In this document: one piece after another, positions 43,301 to 52,088 of the stretch | Position numbering within the stretch: the stretch's first letter is position 1 | Layout: the number at the start of each line of letters is the position of its first letter | NCBI GenBank assembly: GCA_910579295.1 | Contig: CAJTTC010000001.1 | Span: 244,185 to 308,184 of the forward strand | DNA from: an uncultured Christensenella sp. | Lineage (GTDB): Bacteria > Bacillota_A > Clostridia > Christensenellales > Borkfalkiaceae | Reading direction: 5' to 3' | Length of the DNA: 64,000 nucleotides | Translations under genes and position numbers: made by a program | The notes under the pieces: model-generated | Database searches by the model: none | What the model was told of the DNA's origin: nothing | What the model saw: only the letters and a program-made list of their open reading frames with translations

Positions 43301-44409
43301 ACGCGGGAATTTACGTGCATATACCGTTTTGCAAATCGAAGTGCCGCTATTGCGACTTTACTTCCTATCCCGACAAGCTGGGGTTTGCCGAGAGCTATAT
43401 GACGTGCCTGTATCACGAAATGGCAATGCGCGGCGAAGAGCTCAAAAACTATAAATTCGACACGCTGTATATCGGCGGCGGCACTCCGTCTGTAATCGAC
43501 GCAAGCCTTATTGCAATGCTTATAGCGGCGGCTAAAAAATACTTTAATCTTGCCGACAATGCCGAGATAACCATTGAAATGAACCCCGAATCGGTCAGCG
43601 AGAGCAAGCTCGCACTGTACAAAAAGTGCGGCGTAAACCGATTTTCCGTGGGATTGCAGACGGCGATTGACAGCCAGCTTGCCGATTTGGGCAGATGCCA
43701 TACGCTCAACAAATTCTTAACCTGCGCAAAGCTGTTGAAGGGCGAGAATTTCAACGTCGACATAATGATAGGCTTGAAGGGGCAGACGCGCGGAGATATA
43801 GAAAAGTCAATACGCACCGCCGCGGTGTTCGGCGCAAGTCACGTTTCGATGTATGCGCTCACCCCCGAGGACGGAACGCCCATATATACCGACTATCTTA
43901 ACGGCGAGTTGCCCGACGGCGACGAGGTTGCCGATATGTACGATTACGGCGTGAGTATTCTGCGCGGGTTGGGCTTCGGGAGATACGAAATTTCCAACTT
44001 CTGCAAGAGCGGTAAGGAGAGCAGGCACAACCTCAACTATTGGCGCAGGGGCGAATATATAGGGCTTGGCGTTTCGGCTTCGTCGTGCATAAACAACGTG
44101 CGCTTCACTAACACTTTTAATCTCGACGAGTACTTCAAGTGCATTATGTCGAACCGTTTCCCCGTCATAGACAGCGAGGAGATTGACTTGCGCGGACAAA
44201 TGGACGAAACGGTTATGCTCGCTATGCGCACCGCCGAGGGTCTGAACGTTGAAGAATTTAATGAAAAATTCGGCTGTGATTTCAACGAAGTGTACGCCGC
44301 CGCGCTCGACAAAAACAGCGCATACCTCGAAAAGAGGGGCGTGCGGCTTCGGATTAAGGACGAATATCTTTACGTGCAGAATACAATAATCTGCGACTTT
44401 TTAGCCTGA
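43297..44409 (+). CDS. hemW: Radical SAM heme chaperone HemW
   Basis: A 370-residue radical SAM protein. YVHIPFCKSKCRYCDF holds the CxxxCxxC cluster motif plus the extra Cys pattern of the HemN/HemW family; YIGGGTPS and MNPESV follow. HemW lacks the HemN-specific N-terminal extension and serves as a heme chaperone in characterized cases. lepA-hemW linkage is typical of Firmicutes; hrcA, which often follows, is absent here. Confidence 0.92.
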   Translation: MNAGIYVHIPFCKSKCRYCDFTSYPDKLGFAESYMTCLYHEMAMRGEELKNYKFDTLYIGGGTPSVIDASLIAMLIAAAKKYFNLADNAEITIEMNPESVSESKLALYKKCGVNRFSVGLQTAIDSQLADLGRCHTLNKFLTCAKLLKGENFNVDIMIGLKGQTRGDIEKSIRTAAVFGASHVSMYALTPEDGTPIYTDYLNGELPDGDEVADMYDYGVSILRGLGFGRYEISNFCKSGKESRHNLNYWRRGEYIGLGVSASSCINNVRFTNTFNLDEYFKCIMSNRFPVIDSEEIDLRGQMDETVMLAMRTAEGLNVEEFNEKFGCDFNEVYAAALDKNSAYLEKRGVRLRIKDEYLYVQNTIICDFLA

Positions 44410-44470
44410 CGGCTCTGTGCATAACTGTATAATTACACTGAATATTCACTGAAATAAGGCGGTTTATGCA

Positions 44471-44613
44471 CAAAAAGTTATCAACAAATACCTCTGTTCA
44501 CAACGTAAGCGAACAAAGGTGTCAAAAAGTTATCAACAAAACCGCACTGTTTCGACGTTTTTCGCTCGATCTAAGTGCGGTTTAGTCATTATGTACAAAA
44601 AAGTTATCAACAA
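44471..44613. repeat. Three DnaA-box-like direct repeats separated by hairpins
   Basis: CAAAAAGTTATCAACAA occurs at 44471-44487, 44523-44539 and (with one extra A) 44596-44613, all in the same orientation. The core TTATCAACA differs by one base from the DnaA box TTATCCACA. A hairpin (acctctgttc / gaacaaaggt, about 44489-44520) lies between copies 1 and 2. A longer one (aaccgcact / agtgcggtt, about 44538-44583) lies between 2 and 3. No gene was found in 44410-44695. A DnaA-binding locus is a plausible reading, not proven. Confidence 0.7.
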
Positions 44614-44695
44614 TTCAAGAATTGCGTATTTTTGCTTGGCTCATTTCTGTGAGGAGCGCGGCGGGATAGGAGCGTTTGCGTATTCGGGGAAGCGG

Positions 44696-45349
44696 TCAGT
44701 CCTCTACGGTGCTTTCGCGTTCGGCTATAATTCTGCCGTCCGAGCCGTCAACAAGGTAGGCGTGCACGTTTTCTCCGTCGCATACGCCCACGTAATAATA
44801 GCAACCCTCGTCATACAGAAGCCGCACTATTATTTCGCCCGAAAATACGCCGTTGTGTGTAAGGGAGGTAAAGCTCTCCGCGTCGTATTCCCGCACGCAG
44901 TCAAGCGCCGTTCTGCCGTCTATTGTGCCCTCCTCGGCAACGTTGAACGCGTCGATTTTTGTTTCAACGCCGTCTACGGTGATTGTTACGGGTACGCTTG
45001 CGCCGCTGAGATTTCCGCCGGTAAAGCTCAGGTAATAGTTGCGCGTTACGGCAAGCCAACTCATTTCGCCGCCGCGCCCGCCGAGCTCTATTTCAACCTC
45101 GTTCGCCGAGCCCTCGCAACTGTAATATATTTCGGTCAGGCTGTTCATATTGCCCTTAATGCCGTCGAGGGCGTAGGGCGTTTCTCTGTCTACGCCGTAA
45201 ATTTTTACGGTTATATTGTCGTCCTCATAGAAATAGACGCTGTTTCTGTATTCGGAAACGTAGTCAAAATAGTCCGTGTTCTTTTTGCAGGCGGCAAACA
45301 TAAGCGGCATGGTAATACATATAGCAATGCACAATAAATATTTTTTCAT
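44696..45349 (-). CDS. Lipoprotein, unknown
   Basis: A 217-residue exported protein. The signal sequence (KK, hydrophobic stretch) ends in a lipobox MFAAC with lipidation Cys21. The mature part is acidic, rich in Tyr, and predicted mainly beta (many alternating VTITV/EIIVRLL stretches), without a motif I recognise. It is transcribed divergently from the next gene. No functional assignment is offered. Confidence 0.7.
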   Translation of the reverse strand: MKKYLLCIAICITMPLMFAACKKNTDYFDYVSEYRNSVYFYEDDNITVKIYGVDRETPYALDGIKGNMNSLTEIYYSCEGSANEVEIELGGRGGEMSWLAVTRNYYLSFTGGNLSGASVPVTITVDGVETKIDAFNVAEEGTIDGRTALDCVREYDAESFTSLTHNGVFSGEIIVRLLYDEGCYYYVGVCDGENVHAYLVDGSDGRIIAERESTVED

Positions 45350-45400
45350 ATTAAAGCTTATTGCCTTTCAAGTAATAATATGATTATATCTTTCAAACAG

Positions 45401-45429
45401 TTGATTTTTTTTTATCACTGTGATAAAAT
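45401..45429 (+). promoter_or_regulatory. Promoter with overlapping TTATCAC-T-GTGATAA palindrome
   Basis: TTGATT (45401-45406), 17 bp, TAAAAT (45424-45429). A perfect 7-bp inverted repeat, TTATCAC/GTGATAA (45412-45426), covers spacer and -10, as repressor operators do. The cognate regulator is unknown. Confidence 0.6.
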
Positions 45430-45464
45430 ATATAAAATATTTTGGTAACAATTCAGGTTGGATT

Positions 45465-46073
45465 TTGGAGAAACTTGTTGTTAAAACGGCGGTAAAGACC
45501 GTCCTCATAATTTTGGGAATATTGGTGGCTGTATTTGCCGTGTTCAATTTCGCTTTCCCTCAGCATATGGCGACGGCGACCGAGGGTATAGGCAACTACG
45601 AATTGGCGGTGAAATACGCTTCTTTGCGTTACTACTATACCAAAGATTGCGGTGATTTGGCGCGTTGCTTTGACGATAGCGTGCTTCTCGGAAAGGACGA
45701 GTACGTTTTGCAGTACGGCGAGGAGCTTGTAAATCACAAGGACTACGCTGAAATTTGCAGACAGCGGAACAGCAGTCAGACGGGCAGTATGTACGATTAC
45801 GGGCATTGGGTTAACTCCAAGCTTGCCGTATCGTATTACAATCAGGGCAAGGCTTCCAAAGCTATAGAGCTTGCGGTGGCGGATAACGGGGCGGACAGCT
45901 TCGAATACGGCAACGCGATGATGTCGCTTGCGGCGCAGATAAAGAGCGCGAACGACGCGGAGGCGGCGGGCGTGCTTTTGGGCGAGCTTGAAAAAATCAA
46001 CCCTGCGGACAACAAGGAAAAGGATTATCTCACGCAGGTAATCGATATAATGCGCAACGTCGCGGGGCAATAA
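45465..46073 (+). CDS. Membrane-anchored TPR-like protein, unknown
   Basis: About 202 residues from TTG 45465. One N-terminal membrane helix (VLIILGILVAVFAVFNFAF) is followed by an extracytoplasmic or cytoplasmic helical region (for example NYELAVKYASLRYYYT, SKLAVSYYNQGKASKAIELAV) that looks like degenerate TPR repeats. GTG 45420 would extend it by 15 residues but lies inside the predicted promoter. No family was recognised; it lies 47 bp upstream of guaB in the same direction. Confidence 0.65.
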   Translation: MEKLVVKTAVKTVLIILGILVAVFAVFNFAFPQHMATATEGIGNYELAVKYASLRYYYTKDCGDLARCFDDSVLLGKDEYVLQYGEELVNHKDYAEICRQRNSSQTGSMYDYGHWVNSKLAVSYYNQGKASKAIELAVADNGADSFEYGNAMMSLAAQIKSANDAEAAGVLLGELEKINPADNKEKDYLTQVIDIMRNVAGQ

Positions 46074-46120
46074 CAGTTAATTAATTAAAAAATATAAAGA
46101 AATATACGAGGTATTGACAA

Positions 46121-47575
46121 ATGAGTAAAATCGTTAAAGAAGCTTTGACGTTTGACGACGTATTGCTTATACCCGCGGCGTCGGACGTACTTCCTTCGAC
46201 AGTGGATTTGCGCACGACGCTCTGCGACGGCATCAATCTCAATATTCCGCTCGTCAGCGCGGCTATGGATACCGTAACGGAATCCCGTCTTGCGATAGCC
46301 ATTGCAAGAGAGGGCGGTATAGGTATTATTCATAAAAATATGTCCATAGAGGAGCAGGCGGCGCAGGTCGACAAGGTAAAGCGCAGTGAGCACGGCGTAA
46401 TTACCGACCCGTTCTTCCTTACGCCCGAAGAGCCCGTTTCGGCGGCTCGCGCGCTTATGGAAAAATACCGCATATCGGGCGTGCCCATAACAAAGAACGG
46501 TAAGCTCGTCGGTATTCTTACAAACCGCGATATGCGCTTTGAAACCAACTTCGATCAGCCCATATCGGCTATAATGACTAAGGAAAACCTCGTCACCGCA
46601 CCCGAGGGTACGTCGCTTGCGGAGGCGCAGAAGATACTCGGCAAGCACCGTATCGAAAAGCTTCCTATCGTCGACAAAAACGGTATGCTCAAAGGGCTTA
46701 TCACTATTAAGGATATCGAAAAGGCAATTCAGTATCCTAACCGCGCGACCGACAAAAAGGGTAGGTTGCTCGTCGGCGCGGCAATCGGCGCAACCGCAGA
46801 TATGCTCGACAGAATAGAGGCGCTCGTAAAGGCGCACGTCGATCTGGTTGTGCTCGACTCGGCTCACGGTCATTCCAAAAATATAATCAATAACGTAGAA
46901 AAGGCTAAAAAGGCTTTCCCCGACCTTCCCGTAGTCGCGGGCAACGTCGCAACGGCGGAGGCAACTCACGACCTGTTCGGCGCGGGCGCGGACGTGGTAA
47001 AAGTCGGTATCGGGCCTGGCTCTATCTGCACGACGCGCATCGTTGCGGGCATCGGTATGCCTCAGCTTACGGCGGTAATGGACTGTGCCGAGGAAGCCGA
47101 CAAGGTTGGCAAGCGTATAATCGCGGACGGCGGCATTAAGTACTCGGGCGACATCGTAAAGGCAATCGCGGCGGGAGGCAGCGCAGTTATGCTCGGTTCG
47201 CTTTTTGCGGGCACAACCGAAGCCCCCGGCGAGCTTGAAATTTATCAGGGCAGAAGCTTCAAGACGTATCGCGGAATGGGCTCGCTTCCCGCAATGGCAA
47301 AGGGCGGCAAGGACAGATATTTCCAATCGAACGCCATAAAGTTCGTTCCCGAGGGAGTGGAGGGCAGAGTGCCTTACAGGGGCGCGCTTGCCGATATAAT
47401 CTTCCAATTAATGGGCGGACTTCGCGCAGGTATGGGCTACACGGGCAACGCGACTATCGACGGTTTGAGAAAGAACGGCAAGTTTGTAAAGATGACTGCG
47501 GCTTCCCTTGCAGAGAGCCACCCTCACGACATTTCGATTACCAAGGAAGCTCCCAACTATTCACCTAAAAACTAA
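46121..47575 (+). CDS. guaB: IMP dehydrogenase
   Basis: A 484-residue enzyme for the committed step of GMP synthesis. ALTFDDVLLIPA opens the barrel, and two CBS domains are inserted at about residues 95-205. GIGPGSICTTRIV holds the catalytic Cys, and FQGRSFKTYRGMGS-like YQGRSFKTYRGMGS forms the flap. CGAGG lies before ATG. guaA follows 103 bp later, giving the IMP to GMP route. Confidence 0.96.
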   Translation: MSKIVKEALTFDDVLLIPAASDVLPSTVDLRTTLCDGINLNIPLVSAAMDTVTESRLAIAIAREGGIGIIHKNMSIEEQAAQVDKVKRSEHGVITDPFFLTPEEPVSAARALMEKYRISGVPITKNGKLVGILTNRDMRFETNFDQPISAIMTKENLVTAPEGTSLAEAQKILGKHRIEKLPIVDKNGMLKGLITIKDIEKAIQYPNRATDKKGRLLVGAAIGATADMLDRIEALVKAHVDLVVLDSAHGHSKNIINNVEKAKKAFPDLPVVAGNVATAEATHDLFGAGADVVKVGIGPGSICTTRIVAGIGMPQLTAVMDCAEEADKVGKRIIADGGIKYSGDIVKAIAAGGSAVMLGSLFAGTTEAPGELEIYQGRSFKTYRGMGSLPAMAKGGKDRYFQSNAIKFVPEGVEGRVPYRGALADIIFQLMGGLRAGMGYTGNATIDGLRKNGKFVKMTAASLAESHPHDISITKEAPNYSPKN

Positions 47576-47578
47576 ATA

Positions 47579-47663
47579 ATTCGTAATTGTGTATTCGGAA
47601 TTCGGAGTTGTTGCAGATCGGGTTTTACCTTGATTGCGCGTTCCGCATTCCGAATTACGAATT
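47579..47663. repeat. Long-armed inverted repeat between guaB and guaA
   Basis: aattcgtaatt (47579-47589) pairs perfectly with aattacgaatt (47653-47663), with inner cggaat/attccg pairs. The A-T-rich arms end just before the guaA SD (GGAGGA). A related string taataattcgtaat also occurs near 31842. It may be a dispersed-repeat relic or a leader hairpin. No purine riboswitch core was found. Confidence 0.55.
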
Positions 47664-47678
47664 TGACGGAGGAAAAAT

Positions 47679-49220
47679 ATGATTCACGAAAAAGTATTGG
47701 TTATAGACTTCGGCGGGCAGTACAATCAGCTCATTGCGCGCAGAGTGCGCGAGCACAAGATTTACTGCGAAGTCAAATCCTACAAGACGCCGATTGAAGA
47801 GATACGCGCCCTCGAACCCAAGGGCATCATTTTTACGGGCGGGCCCAATTCGGTCTATCTCGATAATTCTCCCAGAATGGGCAAGGAAATTTTCGAGCTC
47901 GGCGTGCCCATTTTAGGCATTTGCTACGGCGCTCAGTTTATGGTTTACGGGCTTGGCGGCACGATTGAAAAGGCAAACGAAACGGCGGTTGCGGAGTTCG
48001 GCAGAACGGGTTGCGAGTTTGATACGAAGTCGCTTCTTTTCAAGGGGTTGAAGAAAAAGTCAGTCGTTTGGATGAGCCATAACGACCACATAGCCACCCT
48101 TCCCGAGGGCTTCCGCGCGGTGGGGCACAGCGACAAGTGTCCGTACGGTGCAATCGAGAACGCCGAAAAGAAATTCTACGGCACGCAGTTCCATCCCGAG
48201 GTCAATCACACCGAACAGGGCTTCGATATGCTCGGCAACTTCCTCTATAACGTATGCGGCTGTAAGGGCGATTGGACGATGGAGGAGTACGCGCAGACGG
48301 CTATACGCGAGATACGCGAAAAGGTGGGCGGCGGCAAGGCGTTGCTTGCTCTCTCGGGCGGAGTGGACAGCTCTGTTGCCTGCAAATTACTTGCAAAGGC
48401 GATAGGCAGTCAGTTGACTTGCATATTCGTCGACCACGGGCTTATGCGCAAAAACGAGGGCGACGAGGTTGAAGCGGCGTTTGCGGACAGCGGAGTAAAC
48501 TTTGTGCGCGTCAACGCGGGCGAGCGTTTCCTGGGAAAACTTGCGGGCGTGACCGACCCCGAGCGTAAGCGCAAGATAATCGGCGAGGAATTTATCCGCG
48601 TGTTCGAGGAAGAGGCAAAGAAGATAGGCAGGGTGGATTACCTTGTTCAGGGCACTATATATCCCGACGTAATAGAGTCGGGCTTGGGCGACGCGGCGGT
48701 GATAAAGTCGCACCACAACGTCGGCGGGCTTCCCGATTACGTAGATTTCAAAGAAATTATCGAGCCGCTCAGAATGCTGTTTAAGGACGAGGTCAGGGCT
48801 CTCGGCATTGCGCTCGGACTTGACGAAAAGCTCGTATGGCGTCAGCCGTTCCCCGGACCGGGACTTGCCATAAGAATAATCGGTGAAATCACGCCCGAAA
48901 AAGTGGCTATACTTCAGGACGCGGACGCTATATTCCGCGAGGAAATAGCCAAGGCGCATCTTGACAGAGATATCAATCAGTACTTTGCAGTGCTTACGAA
49001 TATGCGTTCCGTAGGAGTAATGGGCGACGGCAGAACGTACGATTATACGCTTGCTCTGCGCGGCGTGTCGACGACCGATTTTATGACGGCGGATTTTTCG
49101 AGAATACCGTACGACGTTCTCGAAGCGGCTTCGAACCGCATAGTAAACGAGGTTAAGCATATCAACAGAATAGTGTACGACATAACCTCAAAACCCCCCG
49201 CAACAATCGAGTGGGAATAA
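47679..49220 (+). CDS. guaA: GMP synthase (glutamine-hydrolysing)
   Basis: A 513-residue enzyme. The class I glutaminase domain (about 1-190) has GICYGAQF with the nucleophilic Cys and FHPEVNHT with the catalytic His. The ATP pyrophosphatase domain has the SGGVDSS P-loop. The C-terminal dimerization domain ends in TSKPPATIEWE, the universal GuaA end. A GGAGG precedes ATG. Confidence 0.97.
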   Translation: MIHEKVLVIDFGGQYNQLIARRVREHKIYCEVKSYKTPIEEIRALEPKGIIFTGGPNSVYLDNSPRMGKEIFELGVPILGICYGAQFMVYGLGGTIEKANETAVAEFGRTGCEFDTKSLLFKGLKKKSVVWMSHNDHIATLPEGFRAVGHSDKCPYGAIENAEKKFYGTQFHPEVNHTEQGFDMLGNFLYNVCGCKGDWTMEEYAQTAIREIREKVGGGKALLALSGGVDSSVACKLLAKAIGSQLTCIFVDHGLMRKNEGDEVEAAFADSGVNFVRVNAGERFLGKLAGVTDPERKRKIIGEEFIRVFEEEAKKIGRVDYLVQGTIYPDVIESGLGDAAVIKSHHNVGGLPDYVDFKEIIEPLRMLFKDEVRALGIALGLDEKLVWRQPFPGPGLAIRIIGEITPEKVAILQDADAIFREEIAKAHLDRDINQYFAVLTNMRSVGVMGDGRTYDYTLALRGVSTTDFMTADFSRIPYDVLEAASNRIVNEVKHINRIVYDITSKPPATIEWE

Positions 49221-49307
49221 GCGTTAACCGCGGCATATGTGCGTGGCAATGCAAAAAAAAGTGTGAAAAATTATTATTTAATGTCAAGCTGATTTTATCG
49301 GAAAGTT

Positions 49308-49409
49308 TTAAAAAATTTTCTGAAAGCGTTTTGACAAAATAAATTTTTCCCTGCCGAAGATTGCCGTAACGCCGACGGCGAGCATACCGACAACGACGTT
49401 CAGTAGCAT
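49308..49409 (-). CDS. Possible 33-residue hydrophobic peptide
   Basis: On the minus strand ATG 49409 opens a short frame: a single hydrophobic helix (NVVVGMLAVGVTAIF) followed by a basic tail (REKFILSKRFQKIF). This shape resembles small membrane peptides, including type I toxins, but there is no SD and no known family match. It lies in the otherwise gene-free stretch 49221-49526, which also holds an A/T hairpin near 49290-49320 and a terminator at 49432. Confidence 0.2.
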   Translation of the reverse strand: MLLNVVVGMLAVGVTAIFGREKFILSKRFQKIF

Positions 49410-49431
49410 ATTACGGACTTAAAAATTCAAA

Positions 49432-49467
49432 AAGCGGACGCACGGAAACGCGCGTCCGCTTAAATTT
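49432..49467. terminator. Terminator in the guaA-helD gap
   Basis: aagcggacgc (49432-49441) pairs perfectly with gcgtccgctt (49452-49461), followed by AAATTTT. The minus strand has a weaker T-run. Confidence 0.7.
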
Positions 49468-49477
49468 TATAAAACTG

Positions 49478-49506
49478 TTGCATTTTTCTTATCCGTCTGT
49501 TATACT
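49478..49506 (+). promoter_or_regulatory. helD promoter
   Basis: TTGCAT (49478-49483), 17 bp, TATACT (49501-49506). ATG 49527 follows after 20 nt without an SD. Confidence 0.65.
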
Positions 49507-49526
49507 TAATTATCGGTATCTATTTT

Positions 49527-51896
49527 ATGACGGATTTTGAAAAACTCAAAAATTTAATAAATCCAAAGAAAAATGCAGACAAGCAATTTTATCTCGATTT
49601 GCTTGACGACGTTAAACAGCGGGAGTGGGAGGACGCGCATATCGCCGCCGTGCTCTCTATGCTTAAAGCGCTCTATTTAAACAAACTCGGCAGGCAGATC
49701 AAGGAGGCGCAGGAGGAGCGCGCGGCGCTCACGGCTTCACCCGACTACGACGCGGAGAAGTACAGGCGCGTGCTCGAACTCAATTCGCAGATTGCCGTGT
49801 GCAAGCAGAAGCGGCAGTCCTTCAAGTGTTTTTTTGACGAGCCGTATTTTGCGCGTATGGACTTGGAGGACGACAAGGACGGTTACAACGCCTACTATAT
49901 CGGCAAACGCGGCGACGAGGGCTTGGAAATCGTCGATTGGCGCGCTCCACTTGCGCGGCGTTATTATCAGAAAAGCAAGCTTACCTTTTCCATAAACGAA
50001 TTTGACTACAAGCTTGTCTTGCGCAGGGCAATCCGTACCAGGAGCGGCAGGGTGGAGGACTTCAAAAACGAATATCTGTCCGTGGGCGACAACCTCACCA
50101 AAGAGGAGATTGCGGGGCGCGACGCTTCGGTAATTTTCGACCCGTTCTTAAAGGAAATTCTCTCCTCGCGCAAGGAAAAGCAGGAAATCTGCGATATTAT
50201 AGAAACCATTCAGGAGAAGCAGTACGAGATAATTACAGCCCCCGAGGAGGCGGAATTTATCGTTCAGGGCGTTGCGGGCAGCGGTAAAACTATGATTTTG
50301 CTTCACCGCCTGTCCTACCTTATGTACAACAACGAACAGTTGAAGCCCTCGTCCGTGCTCGTAATAACGCCGTCCGACAGCTTCAATGCGTTCATTGACG
50401 AGCTCGCTCAGATTTTGGAGTTGGAGCGGGTCAAGACAGTTACACTTGAAAGCTATTATCTGAGGCTGTTGAAGGGCTTCGGTATAGAGCTTGAAAGCAG
50501 GATAGACTACTTTGCGCCCGTGGACGCGGATTATCTGAAATACGTTTATTCGCAGAACTTTATAAACGACGTGCGCAGGAAGCTGAACAGGATTTATTCG
50601 GGCGTGCGCGGAATGTTGCCGAACGGCGACGACGAATTCGTGTCGTCCATACTTGCCTCGTTGGAAGCCCAGCTGAAAAGCTACGACAAAATCAAAAACG
50701 CGGGGCTAAGGGTGCGCAGGTGCGTGCTTGGCGAAATAAAGGAGAAGAAGGACGGCGGACTTTTCTATACAAAGCGTATGCGCGAGCTGTTCAACTGCGT
50801 AAACGACGTCAAAGAGTTTCTGACCGTCAACCGCACGGACGCGCGTATGGACGGCTATTACTACTTTTTCAGTCAGCTGTTTTCGTTCTATAAATCGTTG
50901 CGGTTCGCGTGCAATCACGGACAGCGCGTCTGTCAGACCGCCGTGCAGGATTTAAACGCGCTCGCCGTGACCGTTGGAAAGGAAATAGAGGATTTAAAGA
51001 GATATAAACAGCGGATAGGCGACAGAATGGAATACACCTATCCTGACAGGATAGAGAAGAGGGAGCAGACCGCGGCTGAGATTGCCGAAACTGTTACGCT
51101 GTTGGAGGAGATATCGTCGGCGTTCGACATTCTGCGCGACTTTGCGGAGGTCGTGCGCGGCGAAAAGTACCTTGTAAAGATAGGCAAGTGCGAGAACAAG
51201 GTCGAGCTTGCGCGGCTCATATATAAGGAGCTCGTAAAGCCCGTTAAGCAGAAGTTCGGCGTGCAGTTCAAAACGCTTATAAGGAGCGACGCGTACGCTC
51301 TCTGCCGCATTCTCTGCGAGCTCGGCTGTAAATTGACCCCCGCATATGCCTTTGTTTTCGTTGACGAGGCGCAGGATATATCGCCCGTCGAGTACGAGGT
51401 TTTGCGTACGGTAAACGCTTCGGCTAAGTTTAACGTTTTCGGCGATTTAAAACAGAATATCACGGGCTTCCGCGGGATATCCGATTGGGCGCAGCTTGCA
51501 ATGCCCGTGCACACGCTCGACCTTAACTACCGCAACACAAATCAGATAGTGTACTACGTATCCGACAACCTGAACGTCAAAATGCAGGCGATAGGATTGG
51601 CGGGCGAAGAGGTAAAAATAATCAATAGCCGCGGCATATCCGCCTTTCTTTCGCAGAAGAGCGGCTTGCGCGCGGTGATAACTTCCGAAGCAAATTTAGA
51701 GGCGTACTCTAAGAAAACATACAACGTAGTCAGAAGCAGCGGCAAGATTTCCAAGAGCAAGATAAACGTTTTAACCGTCTACGAGAGCAAGGGGTTGGAG
51801 TTTACCGCCGTTGCCGTGGTTGACGGCGATATGAAGGAGAACGAGCGGTACATTGCCTATACCCGCGCGCTTAAAGAGCTTGCGCTCGTAAGGTGA
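49527..51896 (+). CDS. helD: HelD-like SF1 helicase / RNA polymerase recycling factor
   Basis: A 789-residue UvrD-like ATPase with an N-terminal coiled coil (about residues 40-100), EIVDWRAPLARRYY typical of HelD, Walker A GVAGSGKTMILLHRL near residue 250, Walker B FVFVDEAQDISPVE near 611, and a C-terminal motif YIAYTRAL. HelD dislodges RNA polymerase from DNA in Bacillus and other Gram-positives. It is slightly longer than B. subtilis HelD. It is followed by a terminator and then a second, unrelated giant helicase. Confidence 0.88.
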   Translation: MTDFEKLKNLINPKKNADKQFYLDLLDDVKQREWEDAHIAAVLSMLKALYLNKLGRQIKEAQEERAALTASPDYDAEKYRRVLELNSQIAVCKQKRQSFKCFFDEPYFARMDLEDDKDGYNAYYIGKRGDEGLEIVDWRAPLARRYYQKSKLTFSINEFDYKLVLRRAIRTRSGRVEDFKNEYLSVGDNLTKEEIAGRDASVIFDPFLKEILSSRKEKQEICDIIETIQEKQYEIITAPEEAEFIVQGVAGSGKTMILLHRLSYLMYNNEQLKPSSVLVITPSDSFNAFIDELAQILELERVKTVTLESYYLRLLKGFGIELESRIDYFAPVDADYLKYVYSQNFINDVRRKLNRIYSGVRGMLPNGDDEFVSSILASLEAQLKSYDKIKNAGLRVRRCVLGEIKEKKDGGLFYTKRMRELFNCVNDVKEFLTVNRTDARMDGYYYFFSQLFSFYKSLRFACNHGQRVCQTAVQDLNALAVTVGKEIEDLKRYKQRIGDRMEYTYPDRIEKREQTAAEIAETVTLLEEISSAFDILRDFAEVVRGEKYLVKIGKCENKVELARLIYKELVKPVKQKFGVQFKTLIRSDAYALCRILCELGCKLTPAYAFVFVDEAQDISPVEYEVLRTVNASAKFNVFGDLKQNITGFRGISDWAQLAMPVHTLDLNYRNTNQIVYYVSDNLNVKMQAIGLAGEEVKIINSRGISAFLSQKSGLRAVITSEANLEAYSKKTYNVVRSSGKISKSKINVLTVYESKGLEFTAVAVVDGDMKENERYIAYTRALKELALVR

Positions 51897-51921
51897 AAAA
51901 GCAAATTAATAACATATTACA

Positions 51922-51952
51922 AAAAGCGGCTTTTGCATAAAAGCCGCTTTTA
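51922..51952 (+). terminator. Terminator after helD
   Basis: A perfect 13-bp stem aaaagcggctttt / aaaagccgctttt with a GCAT-type loop and T-rich tail. Confidence 0.88.
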
Positions 51953-51988
51953 AATTGGGAAAAAAAGGCAATAATCAGCGCTGAAAAG

Positions 51989-52017
51989 TTGAAAGTTTAT
52001 GTCGTCCGTGATATAAT
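51989..52017 (+). promoter_or_regulatory. Promoter of the giant helicase gene
   Basis: TTGAAA (51989-51994), 17 bp, TATAAT (52012-52017), 71 bp before ATG 52089. Confidence 0.8.
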
Positions 52018-52088
52018 ATTATAAAATTGATTTTTATAATAGCCGAGCTATGCGTCGGCGGCGAAAATTTACGGCGAGAGGAAGATAA

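Noticed and set aside
44519..45337. 272-codon plus-strand ORF
   Set aside because: It is antisense to a lipoprotein gene with a clear signal peptide and starts inside the repeat/hairpin block.
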